Shown: positions 10,257-18,540, counted from the first letter of the stretch. The stretch: DNA of 64,000 nucleotides from Janthinobacterium tructae (GCF_006517255.1 NZ_CP041185.1:5270001-5334000); one strand, 5' to 3'. Made by a program: numbers and translations. The notes: generated from the sequence alone by a model not told the origin.

Positions 10257-11519
10257 TCAGGATGGGCGCACGGCCTGCCGCCGCCTGGCATGCAGGAGCC
10301 AGCAGGCCAGCATGCCGATCAAAATGCCCCAGAAGGCCGAGCCCAGGCCCAGGAAACTCATGCCCGAGGCGGTGGCAAGGAAGGTGATGACGGACGCTTC
10401 GCGGTGGTGTTCGGCCGCCGCTATGCCGGCGAGGTTGACGGTGATGGCGCCCAGCAGTGCCAGGCCGGCCAGGGTGGCCACCAGTTCGCGCGGCAGGGCG
10501 GCGAACAGCATCACCAGCGAGCCGCCGCACAGGCCGGCGAGCAGGTAGAACAGGCCGTTGGCCACGCCTGCGATGTAGCGCCGCGCGGGATCGTCGTGCG
10601 CATCGCGCCCCGTGCACATGGCTGCGGTGATGGCGGCGATGGCGATCGTGATGCCGCCCGCGCAGGCCACGGCCAGCGAAGCCAGGCTGCTGGCCGTGAG
10701 GATGGGGCGCACCGGGCTGTCATAGCCGGCCCCGCGCAGCACGGCCATGCCGGGCAGGTACTGGCCGGTCAGGGTGGTCAGCACCAGCGGCAGCGCCAGG
10801 CTGAAGGTGCCGGCCCACGACCAGGTGGGCGCGATGAAACGCGGCGTGGCCAGCTCCAGCGTGATGCCGTCAAAGTGCGTGTGGCCGCCGGCCCAGGCCA
10901 GCAGCGCGCCGCTGAGCAGCAACAGCACGATGCAGTAGCGCGGCAGCAGGCGCTTGAACACCAGGTAGGCGGCGATCATGCCGCAACTGAGGAGTGGCAG
11001 CGAGCCGATGGATTTGAAGGCATTCAGGCCAAATGGCAGCAAGATACCGGCCATCATGCCGCTGGCAATGCCTTTGGGGATGAGCGCCATCAGACGGTCG
11101 AACTGGCCCGTCACGCCGATGGCCAGCAGGATCAGCGCGGCCGTCAAGTACGCGCCCACCGCTTCGCTGACCGGCATGGCGGGAAACAGGGTGATCAGGA
11201 GTGCCGTGCCGGGTGCCGACCAGGCTGTGATGACGGGGAGGCGCAGCTTCCAGCTGAGGAAAATGCCCGCCAGTCCCGCGCCGATGGAAATGCCCCAGAC
11301 CCAGGAGGCAAACATGGCATTGCTCATGTGCGCCGCCTGGGCCGCCTGGTAAAAAATCGCCAGCGGACCCGCATACGACACCAGCACGGCCATGAATCCG
11401 GCGGCCACGGCTGATACTGACCAGTCGGCCAGACGCAGCCCGCCGGCGGCCTGGCCGCCATCGCGCGGTTCCGGCGGCAGGCTGGCCGCGTGCTGCTGTG
11501 GTTTTATGCTTTGCGGCAA
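10257..11519 (-). CDS. benE: Benzoate/H+ symporter BenE family
   Basis: Hydrophobic permease of about 420 residues from the BenE family. Recognisable stretches include SVSAVAAGFMAVLVSYAGPLAIFYQAA, LPVITAWSAPGTALL and GITIAIAAITAAMCTG. The start is set at a TTG (11519) with AAGGTG just upstream. There is no ATG between the operator and the first membrane helix, and the longer open frame would run through the promoter. An ATG inside helix 1 would truncate the protein. A CatR/BenM operator module lies 72-97 nt upstream, so expression with the cat-ben operon is likely. Confidence 0.87.
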   Translation of the reverse strand: MPQSIKPQQHAASLPPEPRDGGQAAGGLRLADWSVSAVAAGFMAVLVSYAGPLAIFYQAAQAAHMSNAMFASWVWGISIGAGLAGIFLSWKLRLPVITAWSAPGTALLITLFPAMPVSEAVGAYLTAALILLAIGVTGQFDRLMALIPKGIASGMMAGILLPFGLNAFKSIGSLPLLSCGMIAAYLVFKRLLPRYCIVLLLLSGALLAWAGGHTHFDGITLELATPRFIAPTWSWAGTFSLALPLVLTTLTGQYLPGMAVLRGAGYDSPVRPILTASSLASLAVACAGGITIAIAAITAAMCTGRDAHDDPARRYIAGVANGLFYLLAGLCGGSLVMLFAALPRELVATLAGLALLGAITVNLAGIAAAEHHREASVITFLATASGMSFLGLGSAFWGILIGMLACWLLHARRRQAVRPS

Positions 11520-11550
11520 GATATCACCTTGATTGTTATCTGATATATGG

Positions 11551-11616
11551 AGAATAGATAACTGGTGCGGTGGCGTCCAACACCGATTGGGTATCCATTC
11601 GATACTCAAAAGGTAT
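11551..11616 (-). promoter_or_regulatory. benE promoter with CatR/BenM operator
   Basis: This is a copy of the catB module: GTAT (11591-11594)-N7-ATAC (11602-11605)-N7-GTAT (11613-11616), then TTGGAC as -35 (complement of 11575-11580), 18 nt, and TATTCT as -10 (complement of 11551-11556). GTCCAACAC at 11575-11583 is identical to 6705-6713 beside catB. The distance to the gene start (72 nt from the proximal half site) also matches, which supports both the operator call and the TTG start of benE. Confidence 0.72.
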
Positions 11617-11766
11617 GCGTGCGGGCAGCGATCTACTGCGCCGGGAAGCGCCCGCCGTGTTTGCACCTGCGCAGAAATTGACATGGCCAATAGGAAAACG
11701 CCATAAATCGTGGTACTTTTTGCATGGTTGCTAGTCGATAAATTCTTGCGCAGAGGTCCGAACGAC

Positions 11767-13164
11767 ATGTCTTTTTTGATAGTGCTGGCCGCCCTGGCCT
11801 TCCTCATGCTGGCCGCCTACCGTGGCTACAGCGTGATCCTGTTTGCTCCCGTGGCCGCGCTGGGCGCCGTGCTGCTGACCGACGCGTCGGCAGTGGCGCC
11901 CGTCTTCAGCGGCATCTTCATGGAAAAGATGGTGGGCTTCATCAAGCTCTACTTTCCTGTATTTTTGCTGGGTGCCGTGTTCGGCAAGCTGATTGAACTG
12001 TCCGGCTTTTCCCAGTCCATCGTGGTGGCCGCCATCCGCTACATCGGCCGCTCGCGCGCCAATGCCGTGATCGTCGCCGTGTGCGGGGCCCTGACGTATG
12101 GCGGCGTGTCGCTGTTCGTGGTGGTGTTTGCCGTGTATCCGTTTGCGGCCGAGCTTTACCGCCAAAGCAACATCCCCAAGCGCCTGATGCCGGGCGCCAT
12201 CGCCCTCGGTGCCTTCTCCTTCACCATGGACACCTTGCCCGGCACGCCGCAGATCCAGAACATCATTCCCACCACTTTTTTCCAGACTACGGGCTGGGCC
12301 GCGCCCTGGCTGGGCACCATCGGCGCCGTGCTGACGGTGGCAACGGGCCTGGCCTACCTGGAATGGCGGCGGCGTTCGGTGATGGCCAGCGGCGAAGGCT
12401 ATGGCGGCGATAGCGAGCCGGTCGCGCCGGCCGACCCGGCGAATCTGCCGTCGCCGCTGCTGTCCGTTGCGCCGCTGTTGCTGGTGGGGGTGGCCAATTT
12501 CCTGCTGACGCATGCGATACCTCGCTGGTATGGCGCCAGCCACGTCATCACCAGTGATGAGCTGCCGGGCCTGCATGCGCCCGTGACCACCTCGATCAGC
12601 GCCGTGGTCGGCATCTGGGCCGTCGAAGGGGCCTTGTTGCTGGGCATTTTGCTGGTATGCGCCACCGCCTTCCGGCGCATCAAGGATTCCTTTGCCGAAG
12701 GCACGAAAACCGCCGTCGGCGGCGCCTTGCTGGCAGCCATGAATACGGCCTCTGAATATGGCTTCGGCGGCGTCATTGCCGCGCTGCCCGGTTTTATCGC
12801 CGTCAGCAATACGCTGCGCAGCGTGCCCGACCCGCTGGTCAATGCGGCCGTCTCGGTGACGGCCCTGGCCGGCATCACGGGGTCGGCCTCGGGTGGCATG
12901 AGCATCGCGCTGGCCGCCATGTCCGACAGCTTCATCGCCGCCGCGCACCAGGCGCACATTCCGCTGGAAGTGATGCACCGCGTGGTGGCCATGGCCAGCG
13001 GCGGCATGGACACCCTGCCGCACAACGGCGCCGTCATCACCCTGCTGGCCGTGACGGGACTGACGCACCGGCAGTCCTACCGCGATATTTTCGGCATCAC
13101 CGTGATCAAGACGGGTGTCGTGTTTTTGGTGATTGCTACTTACTATCTGACCGGACTGGTGTGA
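11767..13164 (+). CDS. GntP-family permease
   Basis: Inner-membrane transporter of 465 residues with many hydrophobic helices. It starts MSFLIVLAALAFLMLAAYRGYS and contains GGVSLFVVVFAVYPFAAELYR and the helix-loop regions typical of the GntP/citrate-gluconate permease family. The ATG at 11767 is chosen because the preceding 19 codons lack a family match. It is divergent from benE across a 247-nt gap that also holds the benE operator. No catabolic gene lies next to it on the same strand, so the substrate is unknown; organic acids or sugar acids are family substrates. Confidence 0.8.
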   Translation: MSFLIVLAALAFLMLAAYRGYSVILFAPVAALGAVLLTDASAVAPVFSGIFMEKMVGFIKLYFPVFLLGAVFGKLIELSGFSQSIVVAAIRYIGRSRANAVIVAVCGALTYGGVSLFVVVFAVYPFAAELYRQSNIPKRLMPGAIALGAFSFTMDTLPGTPQIQNIIPTTFFQTTGWAAPWLGTIGAVLTVATGLAYLEWRRRSVMASGEGYGGDSEPVAPADPANLPSPLLSVAPLLLVGVANFLLTHAIPRWYGASHVITSDELPGLHAPVTTSISAVVGIWAVEGALLLGILLVCATAFRRIKDSFAEGTKTAVGGALLAAMNTASEYGFGGVIAALPGFIAVSNTLRSVPDPLVNAAVSVTALAGITGSASGGMSIALAAMSDSFIAAAHQAHIPLEVMHRVVAMASGGMDTLPHNGAVITLLAVTGLTHRQSYRDIFGITVIKTGVVFLVIATYYLTGLV

Positions 13165-13193
13165 GTCATCGGTTTGAGTGCTTCAGGATTGCG

Positions 13194-14120
13194 CTAGGGT
13201 TGAGGGCGATCGATTGCTGGAACATGATCGACAACTTGTACGGTTAATTCGCCTATCGGCACTCGCCGCGCAGAACCGCTGACCGGCTCGAACAGCACGA
13301 TAGCAGCAGGTGTCGAGACGACCACCCGACCAATTGCCACCCGGGTTTCATCCTTGAAAAGCGCAACGCAGTTGGCTGTCGAGATGACAGGCACAGTCTT
13401 TTTTCGCGGGGCAGACAACATCTGCAGCAGCGCTGCATGCGCTCTGACGGGCTCGCAAGTGGCGGGGCTAATTACAAACTTCCTGAAGTAGAGGGTTCCC
13501 AGTTGCATGCCAAGCATGGGGACGCTGGAAATCAGGATCACGGTGAATATGAGAACACCAGCAAGCCAGAATGGACTAATGAATATGAATCCGCCGAATA
13601 AGCTTGATTCGATCATCCCCTTGGCCAGCAAGCGGCCGCTTGAGTCATGTTTTGTCGGGCGCCAAAAATAGCGCCAGAAACTATTCGGTCCAATGAGTGT
13701 TTTGGCTTGGCGGGTTCCTGAGTAAAGCAGGACGCATATAAAAATGAACATGCCCGTTGTCGCCACAAGGCCGAGTGGCCAAGTCTGTTCAAGCATCGGC
13801 TGCCATTTGATTTCATCGATTTCCAGAACTGCGGAAATCATGGCATATACCGATAATCCGAGGAGGTCCAATACGGATGTATAGACTGTCTGGTGTGGTA
13901 TGCCAAATGTCGTTTCAACCGCCATTGCGACGCCATAACCAAGCAATGTAAGGGTCAGGCTGATGGCCGAAATGATCGTGATACCCCATGTAATGCTGTT
14001 GCTGGCCTTTTCAACAGCGTTGCTGTTGTCACGTGACAGCCTGGTGTGCATGGCGCCAGATGCCGTACGCTTGCCTTGATTCACCTGAGGTGTTCGTGTC
14101 ATGCTTGGGCGCATTACCAT
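13194..14120 (-). CDS. Unrecognised four-helix membrane protein
   Basis: A protein of 308 residues that I do not recognise. Four hydrophobic segments are visible, roughly at residues 43-68, 79-101, 115-135 and 177-205, followed by a soluble C-terminal domain of about 100 residues rich in beta-type stretches (VAIGRVVVSTPAAIVLFEPV). The base composition is more AT-rich and codon choice less biased than in neighbouring genes, suggesting acquisition. Its start is 8 nt after the end of the small membrane ORF upstream, so the two are probably co-transcribed. The function is unknown. Confidence 0.6.
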   Translation of the reverse strand: MVMRPSMTRTPQVNQGKRTASGAMHTRLSRDNSNAVEKASNSITWGITIISAISLTLTLLGYGVAMAVETTFGIPHQTVYTSVLDLLGLSVYAMISAVLEIDEIKWQPMLEQTWPLGLVATTGMFIFICVLLYSGTRQAKTLIGPNSFWRYFWRPTKHDSSGRLLAKGMIESSLFGGFIFISPFWLAGVLIFTVILISSVPMLGMQLGTLYFRKFVISPATCEPVRAHAALLQMLSAPRKKTVPVISTANCVALFKDETRVAIGRVVVSTPAAIVLFEPVSGSARRVPIGELTVQVVDHVPAIDRPQP

Positions 14121-14128
14121 GTTCCTTG

Positions 14129-14509
14129 TTAGGGCGCTTGCTTGTGGAGCGGCGTCTGTTTCCTGACGCCGGCGTTGACTGCTCCGGCTGCTTTGGTGGC
14201 GATTACCATGGCATGCCTCTCAAGGCTCGTCCCCATTGCTGCAGGAAAATCAGGAACAGCACCACGACAATGAGTGTTGCAATAAAAACCAATCCATACT
14301 GTTCTCCCATTGTGATTTGGCCTGATTTTTGCAGCTTGAACGATGCCCAAAGAAACAGGCACGCTGATACCTGTGAATATCCCAAGCAATTCAGTCGGGT
14401 GATCGATCAGGAGCAGGAAAAAGGCGAGGATCGGGAGAAATCCGATGAGCAGCCCAAGCAGATAGGCTTTCTTCTTATTTGCTGCTTGCTCTGGCAAATG
14501 ATTCATCAT
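14129..14509 (-). pseudogene. Small membrane protein, probably frameshifted
   Basis: The frame begins MMNHLPEQAANKKK and has two hydrophobic helices (residues 15-35 and 41-58), then turns into a non-hydrophobic tail with no recognisable pattern up to residue 126. In the next frame a strongly hydrophobic helix (GLVFIATLIVVVLFLIFLQQ) starts within 20 nt of the switch and ends at 14203. Removing one A from the A5 run at 14326-14330 (minus strand) would join them into a three-helix protein of about 101 residues. A true frameshift, a sequencing error, or two overlapping genes are all possible. Confidence 0.45.
14203..14310 (-). CDS. Possible 35-residue single-helix membrane peptide (alternative frame)
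   Basis: This short ORF starts MGEQYGLVFIATLIV and consists of one strong membrane helix followed by a basic/aromatic tail (QQWGRALRGMPW). It lies inside the 14129-14509 frame but in a different register. It is either the displaced C terminus of that protein after a one-base insertion or a separate nested small gene. No clear ribosome-binding site precedes it, which favours the frameshift reading. Confidence 0.35.
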   Translation of the reverse strand: MGEQYGLVFIATLIVVVLFLIFLQQWGRALRGMPW

Positions 14510-14604
14510 GGCATAGACGCCTTCTCAGAAAGTTGTATCGCCCAACGAGCTGATTTGTGACGCGAAGTCCGGCAAGGCGAGGTGCTGACGGCATTGGACG
14601 ATGC

Positions 14605-14681
14605 TGGTCGGGGTGAGAGGATTCGAACCTCCGGCCTCTGCGTCCCGAACGCAGCGCTCTACCAGGCTGAGCCACACCCCG
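14605..14681 (-). tRNA. tRNA-Pro (anticodon CGG)
   Basis: On the minus strand the sequence starts CGGGGTGTGGCTCAGCCTGG and ends CACCCCGACCA, giving a 7-bp acceptor stem CGGGGTG/CACCCCG and an encoded CCA. The anticodon arm is CTGCG-TTCGGGA-CGCAG, so the anticodon is CGG, reading CCG proline codons. The T arm contains GGTTCGAATCC. All expected arms are present. Confidence 0.97.
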
Positions 14682-14735
14682 CTTTCCTTCATTACAGCAG
14701 ATGGCGGGGCGGCTTTCAAGCGGCTGCGTCAAGGT

Positions 14736-16829
14736 CTATTTCTTTTCCTGCTGGGCCTTTTTGATGTCCGCTTCGCTGACTTTTTTCGCCGGTGCCTTTG
14801 TCGCCGGTGAAGTGGGCGCCTTGCGCGTGGCGTTCGCTTGCGCCATGACAGCGGCGCAGTCCGTGTCGGGGGCTTTGTCGACGTTGACCAGCGGCAGCAG
14901 GGCGGCCAGCGGCGTGACGATGGTGGCCAGCGCCACGGCGGCGCCGGCTTTTAATGCCAACGGACCTTTTTGCGGGCCCACGTCCGGATTCTTGAACGTG
15001 CCTTTCGCGTACAGCGGCGTGCGCAGGGTGATGATGCGGGCACCCTTGGTACGCGGGCGCACGTCGAGGTCCAGGGTTTCGCTTGCCAGGTTGACGTTGC
15101 CCGTGACATTCACGACGGCCGTGTCCGTGTCGAGCACGAAGCGGCGCACGTCGGCCTGGCCATTCGTGACGGCGAAATCGCTGGCCAGACAGTTCAGGTG
15201 GACTTGCTTGTCGCCGAAGATTTTCACGAAGACGGCATTGGCCAGGTTCAGGCCGGCCAGTTCCAGCATGAACTGGCTGACGGAGCCTTCGCTGACAGTG
15301 GCCGCCAGCTCGCCATTGGTGCTGGCCAGCATGGCCGAGACGGAATTGCCGTGGCCCGTGAGGGCCGCGTCGCCATACACCTCGCCGAAACTCGCTTGCA
15401 TCGATTGCAGCTTGGGAAACAGTTCGCGAATCTTGAGGTGGCGTGCCGTCACCTTGGCTTGCGCGGCGATGGTCTTTTGACGGCCATCGAGCGTGATATT
15501 CGAAGTGATGTCGCCACCGGCCATGCCGAAGTTGAGCGGCGTCAGGCTCAGTACCTTGTCTTTCATGTGGATGTTGGCGACGACGTCGTTGAGCGGGATA
15601 TCGTGCGTGCGCACCAATTTCTTGCCGGTAAACTTCACGTCGGCGTCGAGCGCATTCCATTTGGCCGTGTTGAACTGTTCCACGGGCAAGGCTTTGTTGT
15701 CGGGCTGCACGGCGGCCTTGCCGCGCGCCTGTTTCTGCGCATTGCTGTCCGCGCCGATGGTGGGGCCCAGGTCTTCCAGGCGCAGTTGCTGCGACGTCAC
15801 TTCGCCGCGCAGCAAGGGACGCGGCTGGCGCGGCAGGTATTGCAGGGTGCCGGCCAGGTCGCTCTGGCCCACCGTGCCCTTGAAGTTCTGGTACGTCCAG
15901 CTCCAGCTGGCGCCATCCTTCTTGCCCAGCAATCGACCCCTGGTGGCGTAGTCCGGCGTTTCCGGCAGCAGCACGCCCGTCAGCGGGTACAGGTCGGCCA
16001 TGCTGGCGCCGGCCAGGCTCAGCTGCAAATCGATGCCCGACAATGAGCGCGGATCCGTCAGGGTGCCGGCGATGCTGGCCTTGTTCTTGCCCAGCACGGC
16101 GTGCGCCTGCACGGGATAGACGGTGTTGTTGTCGGTCAGGGACAGCACGGCGCCGGCCTTGCCGCCGCCCGTCACGGGCGTCTTGCGGTAGCTGCCGCCC
16201 AGGGTAAATTCAATGCCGTATTTTTCCACGGGGGCGCTGCCCGGCGCGTCGCCCGGCGTGGCGTCGGGCGCCGTCGAGCTGACCTTGGCGCGCAAGTCCA
16301 GCGCGATGCCCTCGTCGAGGTAACGGATGGCGCCGTCGCCAAAGGCCATGCGCTGGATTTCCACCTCCCATGGCGAAGGGCCGTTATCCTTCAAGGTCCA
16401 GCTATTGCTGCCGTCGGCGCGCCGCTGCAGGGCAATGTTTGGCGCCTCGAGCGCCAGGTCCGTCAGCACCACGCGATGCTGCAACAGGGGCAGTGGATGG
16501 AGGGCCACGTCGATGCGTTTCGCGCTGGCCAGTTGCGGGCCTGCCGTGGCCCAGTCCGGGTTGCTCATGCGCACGTCCTGCGCGCTGATGACAGGGCGCG
16601 GCACATAGCGACGCCAGCCCGGCTCCGTCTTCAATCCTCGCTTCCATTTGACTTGCAGGTCACCTGCGATGACGAAGCTGCGGCCCGTGCTTTCCGACAC
16701 TTTCTCGTTGATGTAGGGGCGGGCGCGGTTCCAGTCGAAGGTCAGCACGAAGATGACGAGGAGGGCGATCAGGGCCAGCAGGGCGGCCAGGCTCCAGCCG
16801 AGGATTTTCAGGGGTGTCGAGCGTGTCAT
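14736..16829 (-). CDS. AsmA family protein
   Basis: A protein of about 697 residues anchored by one N-terminal helix (MTRSTPLKILGWSLAALLALIALLVIFVLT). A long periplasmic part follows, with the AsmA N-terminal pattern (NRARPYINEKVSESTGRSFVIAGDLQVKW) and a C-terminal AsmA-like region with NVTGNVNLASETLDLDVRP. Such proteins are linked to outer-membrane lipid transport and assembly. The lysine-rich tail (ADIKKAQQEKK) is notable. The start at 16829 is preferred over an ATG 10 codons upstream because it gives a clean signal-anchor; no strong ribosome-binding site distinguishes them. Confidence 0.85.
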   Translation of the reverse strand: MTRSTPLKILGWSLAALLALIALLVIFVLTFDWNRARPYINEKVSESTGRSFVIAGDLQVKWKRGLKTEPGWRRYVPRPVISAQDVRMSNPDWATAGPQLASAKRIDVALHPLPLLQHRVVLTDLALEAPNIALQRRADGSNSWTLKDNGPSPWEVEIQRMAFGDGAIRYLDEGIALDLRAKVSSTAPDATPGDAPGSAPVEKYGIEFTLGGSYRKTPVTGGGKAGAVLSLTDNNTVYPVQAHAVLGKNKASIAGTLTDPRSLSGIDLQLSLAGASMADLYPLTGVLLPETPDYATRGRLLGKKDGASWSWTYQNFKGTVGQSDLAGTLQYLPRQPRPLLRGEVTSQQLRLEDLGPTIGADSNAQKQARGKAAVQPDNKALPVEQFNTAKWNALDADVKFTGKKLVRTHDIPLNDVVANIHMKDKVLSLTPLNFGMAGGDITSNITLDGRQKTIAAQAKVTARHLKIRELFPKLQSMQASFGEVYGDAALTGHGNSVSAMLASTNGELAATVSEGSVSQFMLELAGLNLANAVFVKIFGDKQVHLNCLASDFAVTNGQADVRRFVLDTDTAVVNVTGNVNLASETLDLDVRPRTKGARIITLRTPLYAKGTFKNPDVGPQKGPLALKAGAAVALATIVTPLAALLPLVNVDKAPDTDCAAVMAQANATRKAPTSPATKAPAKKVSEADIKKAQQEKK

Positions 16830-16864
16830 GGGATACCAATCGCAGTGATTTGTCATCAAGGTAG

Positions 16865-16883
16865 ACCGATAGGCCCTATCGGT
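16865..16883. repeat. 19-bp perfect palindrome
   Basis: ACCGATAGGcCCTATCGGT is two 9-bp arms around one base, located 35 nt upstream of the asmA-like start and 69 nt upstream of arsR. It could be an operator for a dimeric regulator or a small RNA hairpin. I do not recognise a specific regulator for it. Confidence 0.6.
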
Positions 16884-16928
16884 CGGTGCGCTGGGTTACG
16901 TACGCATCGCGATTGCTGGCATTGATTC

Positions 16929-16954
16929 CATAATTCGATTATTATTGAAGTATG
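16929..16954 (+). promoter_or_regulatory. Candidate ArsR operator
   Basis: An imperfect inverted repeat, CATAATTC-N10-GAAGTATG (7 of 8 bases match between arms), overlaps the arsR start codon. ArsR repressors bind AT-rich dyads at this position, so autorepression of arsRCH is likely. The assignment is inferred from position and symmetry only. Confidence 0.45.
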
Positions 16955-17323
16955 GAAAATGAAAACGCAATGACGCTGCAAGCCGGGCCGCTGACGAGCA
17001 CGGCTGCCATCGCGGCGCTGGCGGCGCTGGCGCAGGAATCGCGGCTGGCTGTGTTCCGCCTGCTGGTGCAGACGGGGCCGGAGGGCATGGCCGCGACGAA
17101 AATCGCCGAGGCGCTGGCCATTGCGCCATCGTCGCTGTCGTTTCACCTGAAGGAACTGGCGCACGCCGATCTGGTGACGGCGAGCAAGGCGGGCCGCTCC
17201 ATCATTTATGCCGCCAACTATGCGGGCATGAACGGCTTGCTGGCCTTTTTGAGCGAGAACTGCTGCGCTGGCGCGCCTTGCTGCGTCAGCGAACCACATT
17301 TACTGAAGGAAACCACGACATGA
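16952..17323 (+). CDS. arsR: ArsR/SmtB-family arsenic-responsive repressor
   Basis: Winged-helix repressor of 123 residues with the recognition region IAEALAIAPSSLSFHLKELAHADLVTASKAGRSIIYA. It lacks the classical CxC metal site in the DNA-binding helix. Instead the C terminus carries two Cys pairs, Cys104-Cys105 and Cys110-Cys111, resembling the C-terminal As(III) site of Acidithiobacillus ferrooxidans ArsR. It is the first gene of arsR-arsC-arsH and overlaps arsC by 4 nt. Arsenite is expected to release it from the operator at its start. Confidence 0.9.
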   Translation: MENENAMTLQAGPLTSTAAIAALAALAQESRLAVFRLLVQTGPEGMAATKIAEALAIAPSSLSFHLKELAHADLVTASKAGRSIIYAANYAGMNGLLAFLSENCCAGAPCCVSEPHLLKETTT

Positions 17324-17742
17324 CGATCACCATTTATCACAACACGGCGTGCGGCACCTCGCGCAACACCCTGGCCCTGATCCGCAACACGGGCGTCGAG
17401 CCCGTCATCATCGATTACGTCAAGCACCCACCATCGCACGAGGAACTGGTCGACCTGGTCAAGCGTGCTGGCCTGTCCGTGCGCGCCGTGATGCGCGACA
17501 AGGGCACCCTGTACGATGAGCTGGGCCTCGCGAATCCCGAGCTGAGCGATGCGGCCCTGCTCGATGCCATGCAAGCCCATCCTATCTTGATCAACCGCCC
17601 CATCGTCGTCACGGAACTCGGCGTGCGCCTGTGCCGGCCGTCGGAAAAAGTGCTGGAGATCCTGCCGCTGCCGCAGCAAGGGGCATTCGTCAAGGAAGAC
17701 GGCCAGGCCGTGGTGGGCGCCGACGGCAAGCCGGTGGTCTGA
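17320..17742 (+). CDS. arsC: Arsenate reductase ArsC (glutaredoxin-coupled)
   Basis: Reduces arsenate to arsenite using glutathione/glutaredoxin. The 140 residues begin [18 protein letters not shown], with the active Cys11 in the ACGTSRN loop that defines the R773-type family. Downstream Arg-containing stretches ([33 protein letters not shown]) match the oxyanion-binding region. The start at 17320 overlaps the arsR stop (ATGA) and is one base from arsH, so the cassette is tightly coupled. Confidence 0.94.
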   Translation: MTITIYHNTACGTSRNTLALIRNTGVEPVIIDYVKHPPSHEELVDLVKRAGLSVRAVMRDKGTLYDELGLANPELSDAALLDAMQAHPILINRPIVVTELGVRLCRPSEKVLEILPLPQQGAFVKEDGQAVVGADGKPVV

Positions 17743-17743
17743 G

Positions 17744-18490
17744 ATGGACGAGCTGGCCAATGAGTTACCGAATATCAGCGCTGCGCACCTGGATCTGCCC
17801 AGCCTGGATAAATTGGCGCCGGTCAACGCTTCCACGCATGCGCCGCGCATCCTGCTGCTGTATGGCTCCTTGCGCGAACGCTCGTACAGCAAGCTGCTGA
17901 CACTGGAAGCGGAACGCATCCTGCGCCACTTTGGCGCCGAGACGCGCGTGTTCGATCCGCACGGCTTGCCCATGGTCGACAGCGTCTCGCCCGAGCATCC
18001 GAAAGTGCAGGAGCTGCGCGCGCTGTCGCTGTGGTCCGAAGGGCAAGTGTGGTGTAGCCCCGAGCGGCATGGCGCCGTCACGGGCGTGTTCAAATCGCAG
18101 ATCGACTGGCTGCCGCTGGAAACGGGCAGCGTGCGGCCCACGCAGGGACGCACCCTTGCAGTGATGCAAGTGTCGGGCGGTTCGCAATCGTTCAACGCCG
18201 TCAACGGCTTGCGCGTGCTGGGACGCTGGATGCGCATGGTGACTATCCCGAACCAGTCTTCGGTCGCCAAGGCGTATCAGGAATTCGACGAGGCGGGCCG
18301 CATGAAACCGTCGCCGTATTACGAGCGTCTGGTCGATGTGATGGAAGAGCTGTATAAATTTACCCTGTTGGTGCGCGACCGCCGTGATTACCTGGGCAGC
18401 CGCTACAGCGAACGGCTGGAGGCGGAGCCGGCCATCGTGCAGGCATTGGCGGGCGCGGCGATGGAGCACGAACGCAGCAGCGGCACATAA
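17744..18490 (+). CDS. arsH: ArsH, NADPH-dependent FMN reductase of arsenic resistance
   Basis: Flavoprotein of 248 residues. The FMN phosphate loop is [11 protein letters not shown] near residue 40, and the family features [17 protein letters not shown]-like [21 protein letters not shown] and [12 protein letters not shown] are visible. ArsH oxidises trivalent organoarsenicals and reduces other substrates in the cytoplasm. It begins one base after the arsC stop. No arsB or acr3 pump gene follows; transcription ends at the hairpin at 18493. Confidence 0.94.
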   Translation: MDELANELPNISAAHLDLPSLDKLAPVNASTHAPRILLLYGSLRERSYSKLLTLEAERILRHFGAETRVFDPHGLPMVDSVSPEHPKVQELRALSLWSEGQVWCSPERHGAVTGVFKSQIDWLPLETGSVRPTQGRTLAVMQVSGGSQSFNAVNGLRVLGRWMRMVTIPNQSSVAKAYQEFDEAGRMKPSPYYERLVDVMEELYKFTLLVRDRRDYLGSRYSERLEAEPAIVQALAGAAMEHERSSGT

Positions 18491-18492
18491 AG

Positions 18493-18519
18493 AAAACGGC
18501 GCCAGTGGCGCCGTTTTTT
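18493..18519. terminator. Bidirectional terminator between arsH and ispB
   Basis: An 11-bp stem (AAAACGGCGCC/GGCGCCGTTTT) closes an AGT loop with T-rich flanks on both strands. It lies just after the arsH stop and 22 nt beyond the ispB stop, so it can end both convergent units. Confidence 0.85.
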
Positions 18520-18540
18520 ATTGCTGATAATGAAACGCGA

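Noticed and set aside
11520-11807. Upstream extension of benE to an ATG at 11807
   Set aside because: The extension would translate through the conserved promoter and operator; the family match begins after the TTG at 11519.
13194-14681. Genomic island integrated at tRNA-Pro
   Set aside because: The AT-rich genes next to the tRNA are suggestive, but no integrase and no direct repeat of the tRNA 3' end were found nearby.
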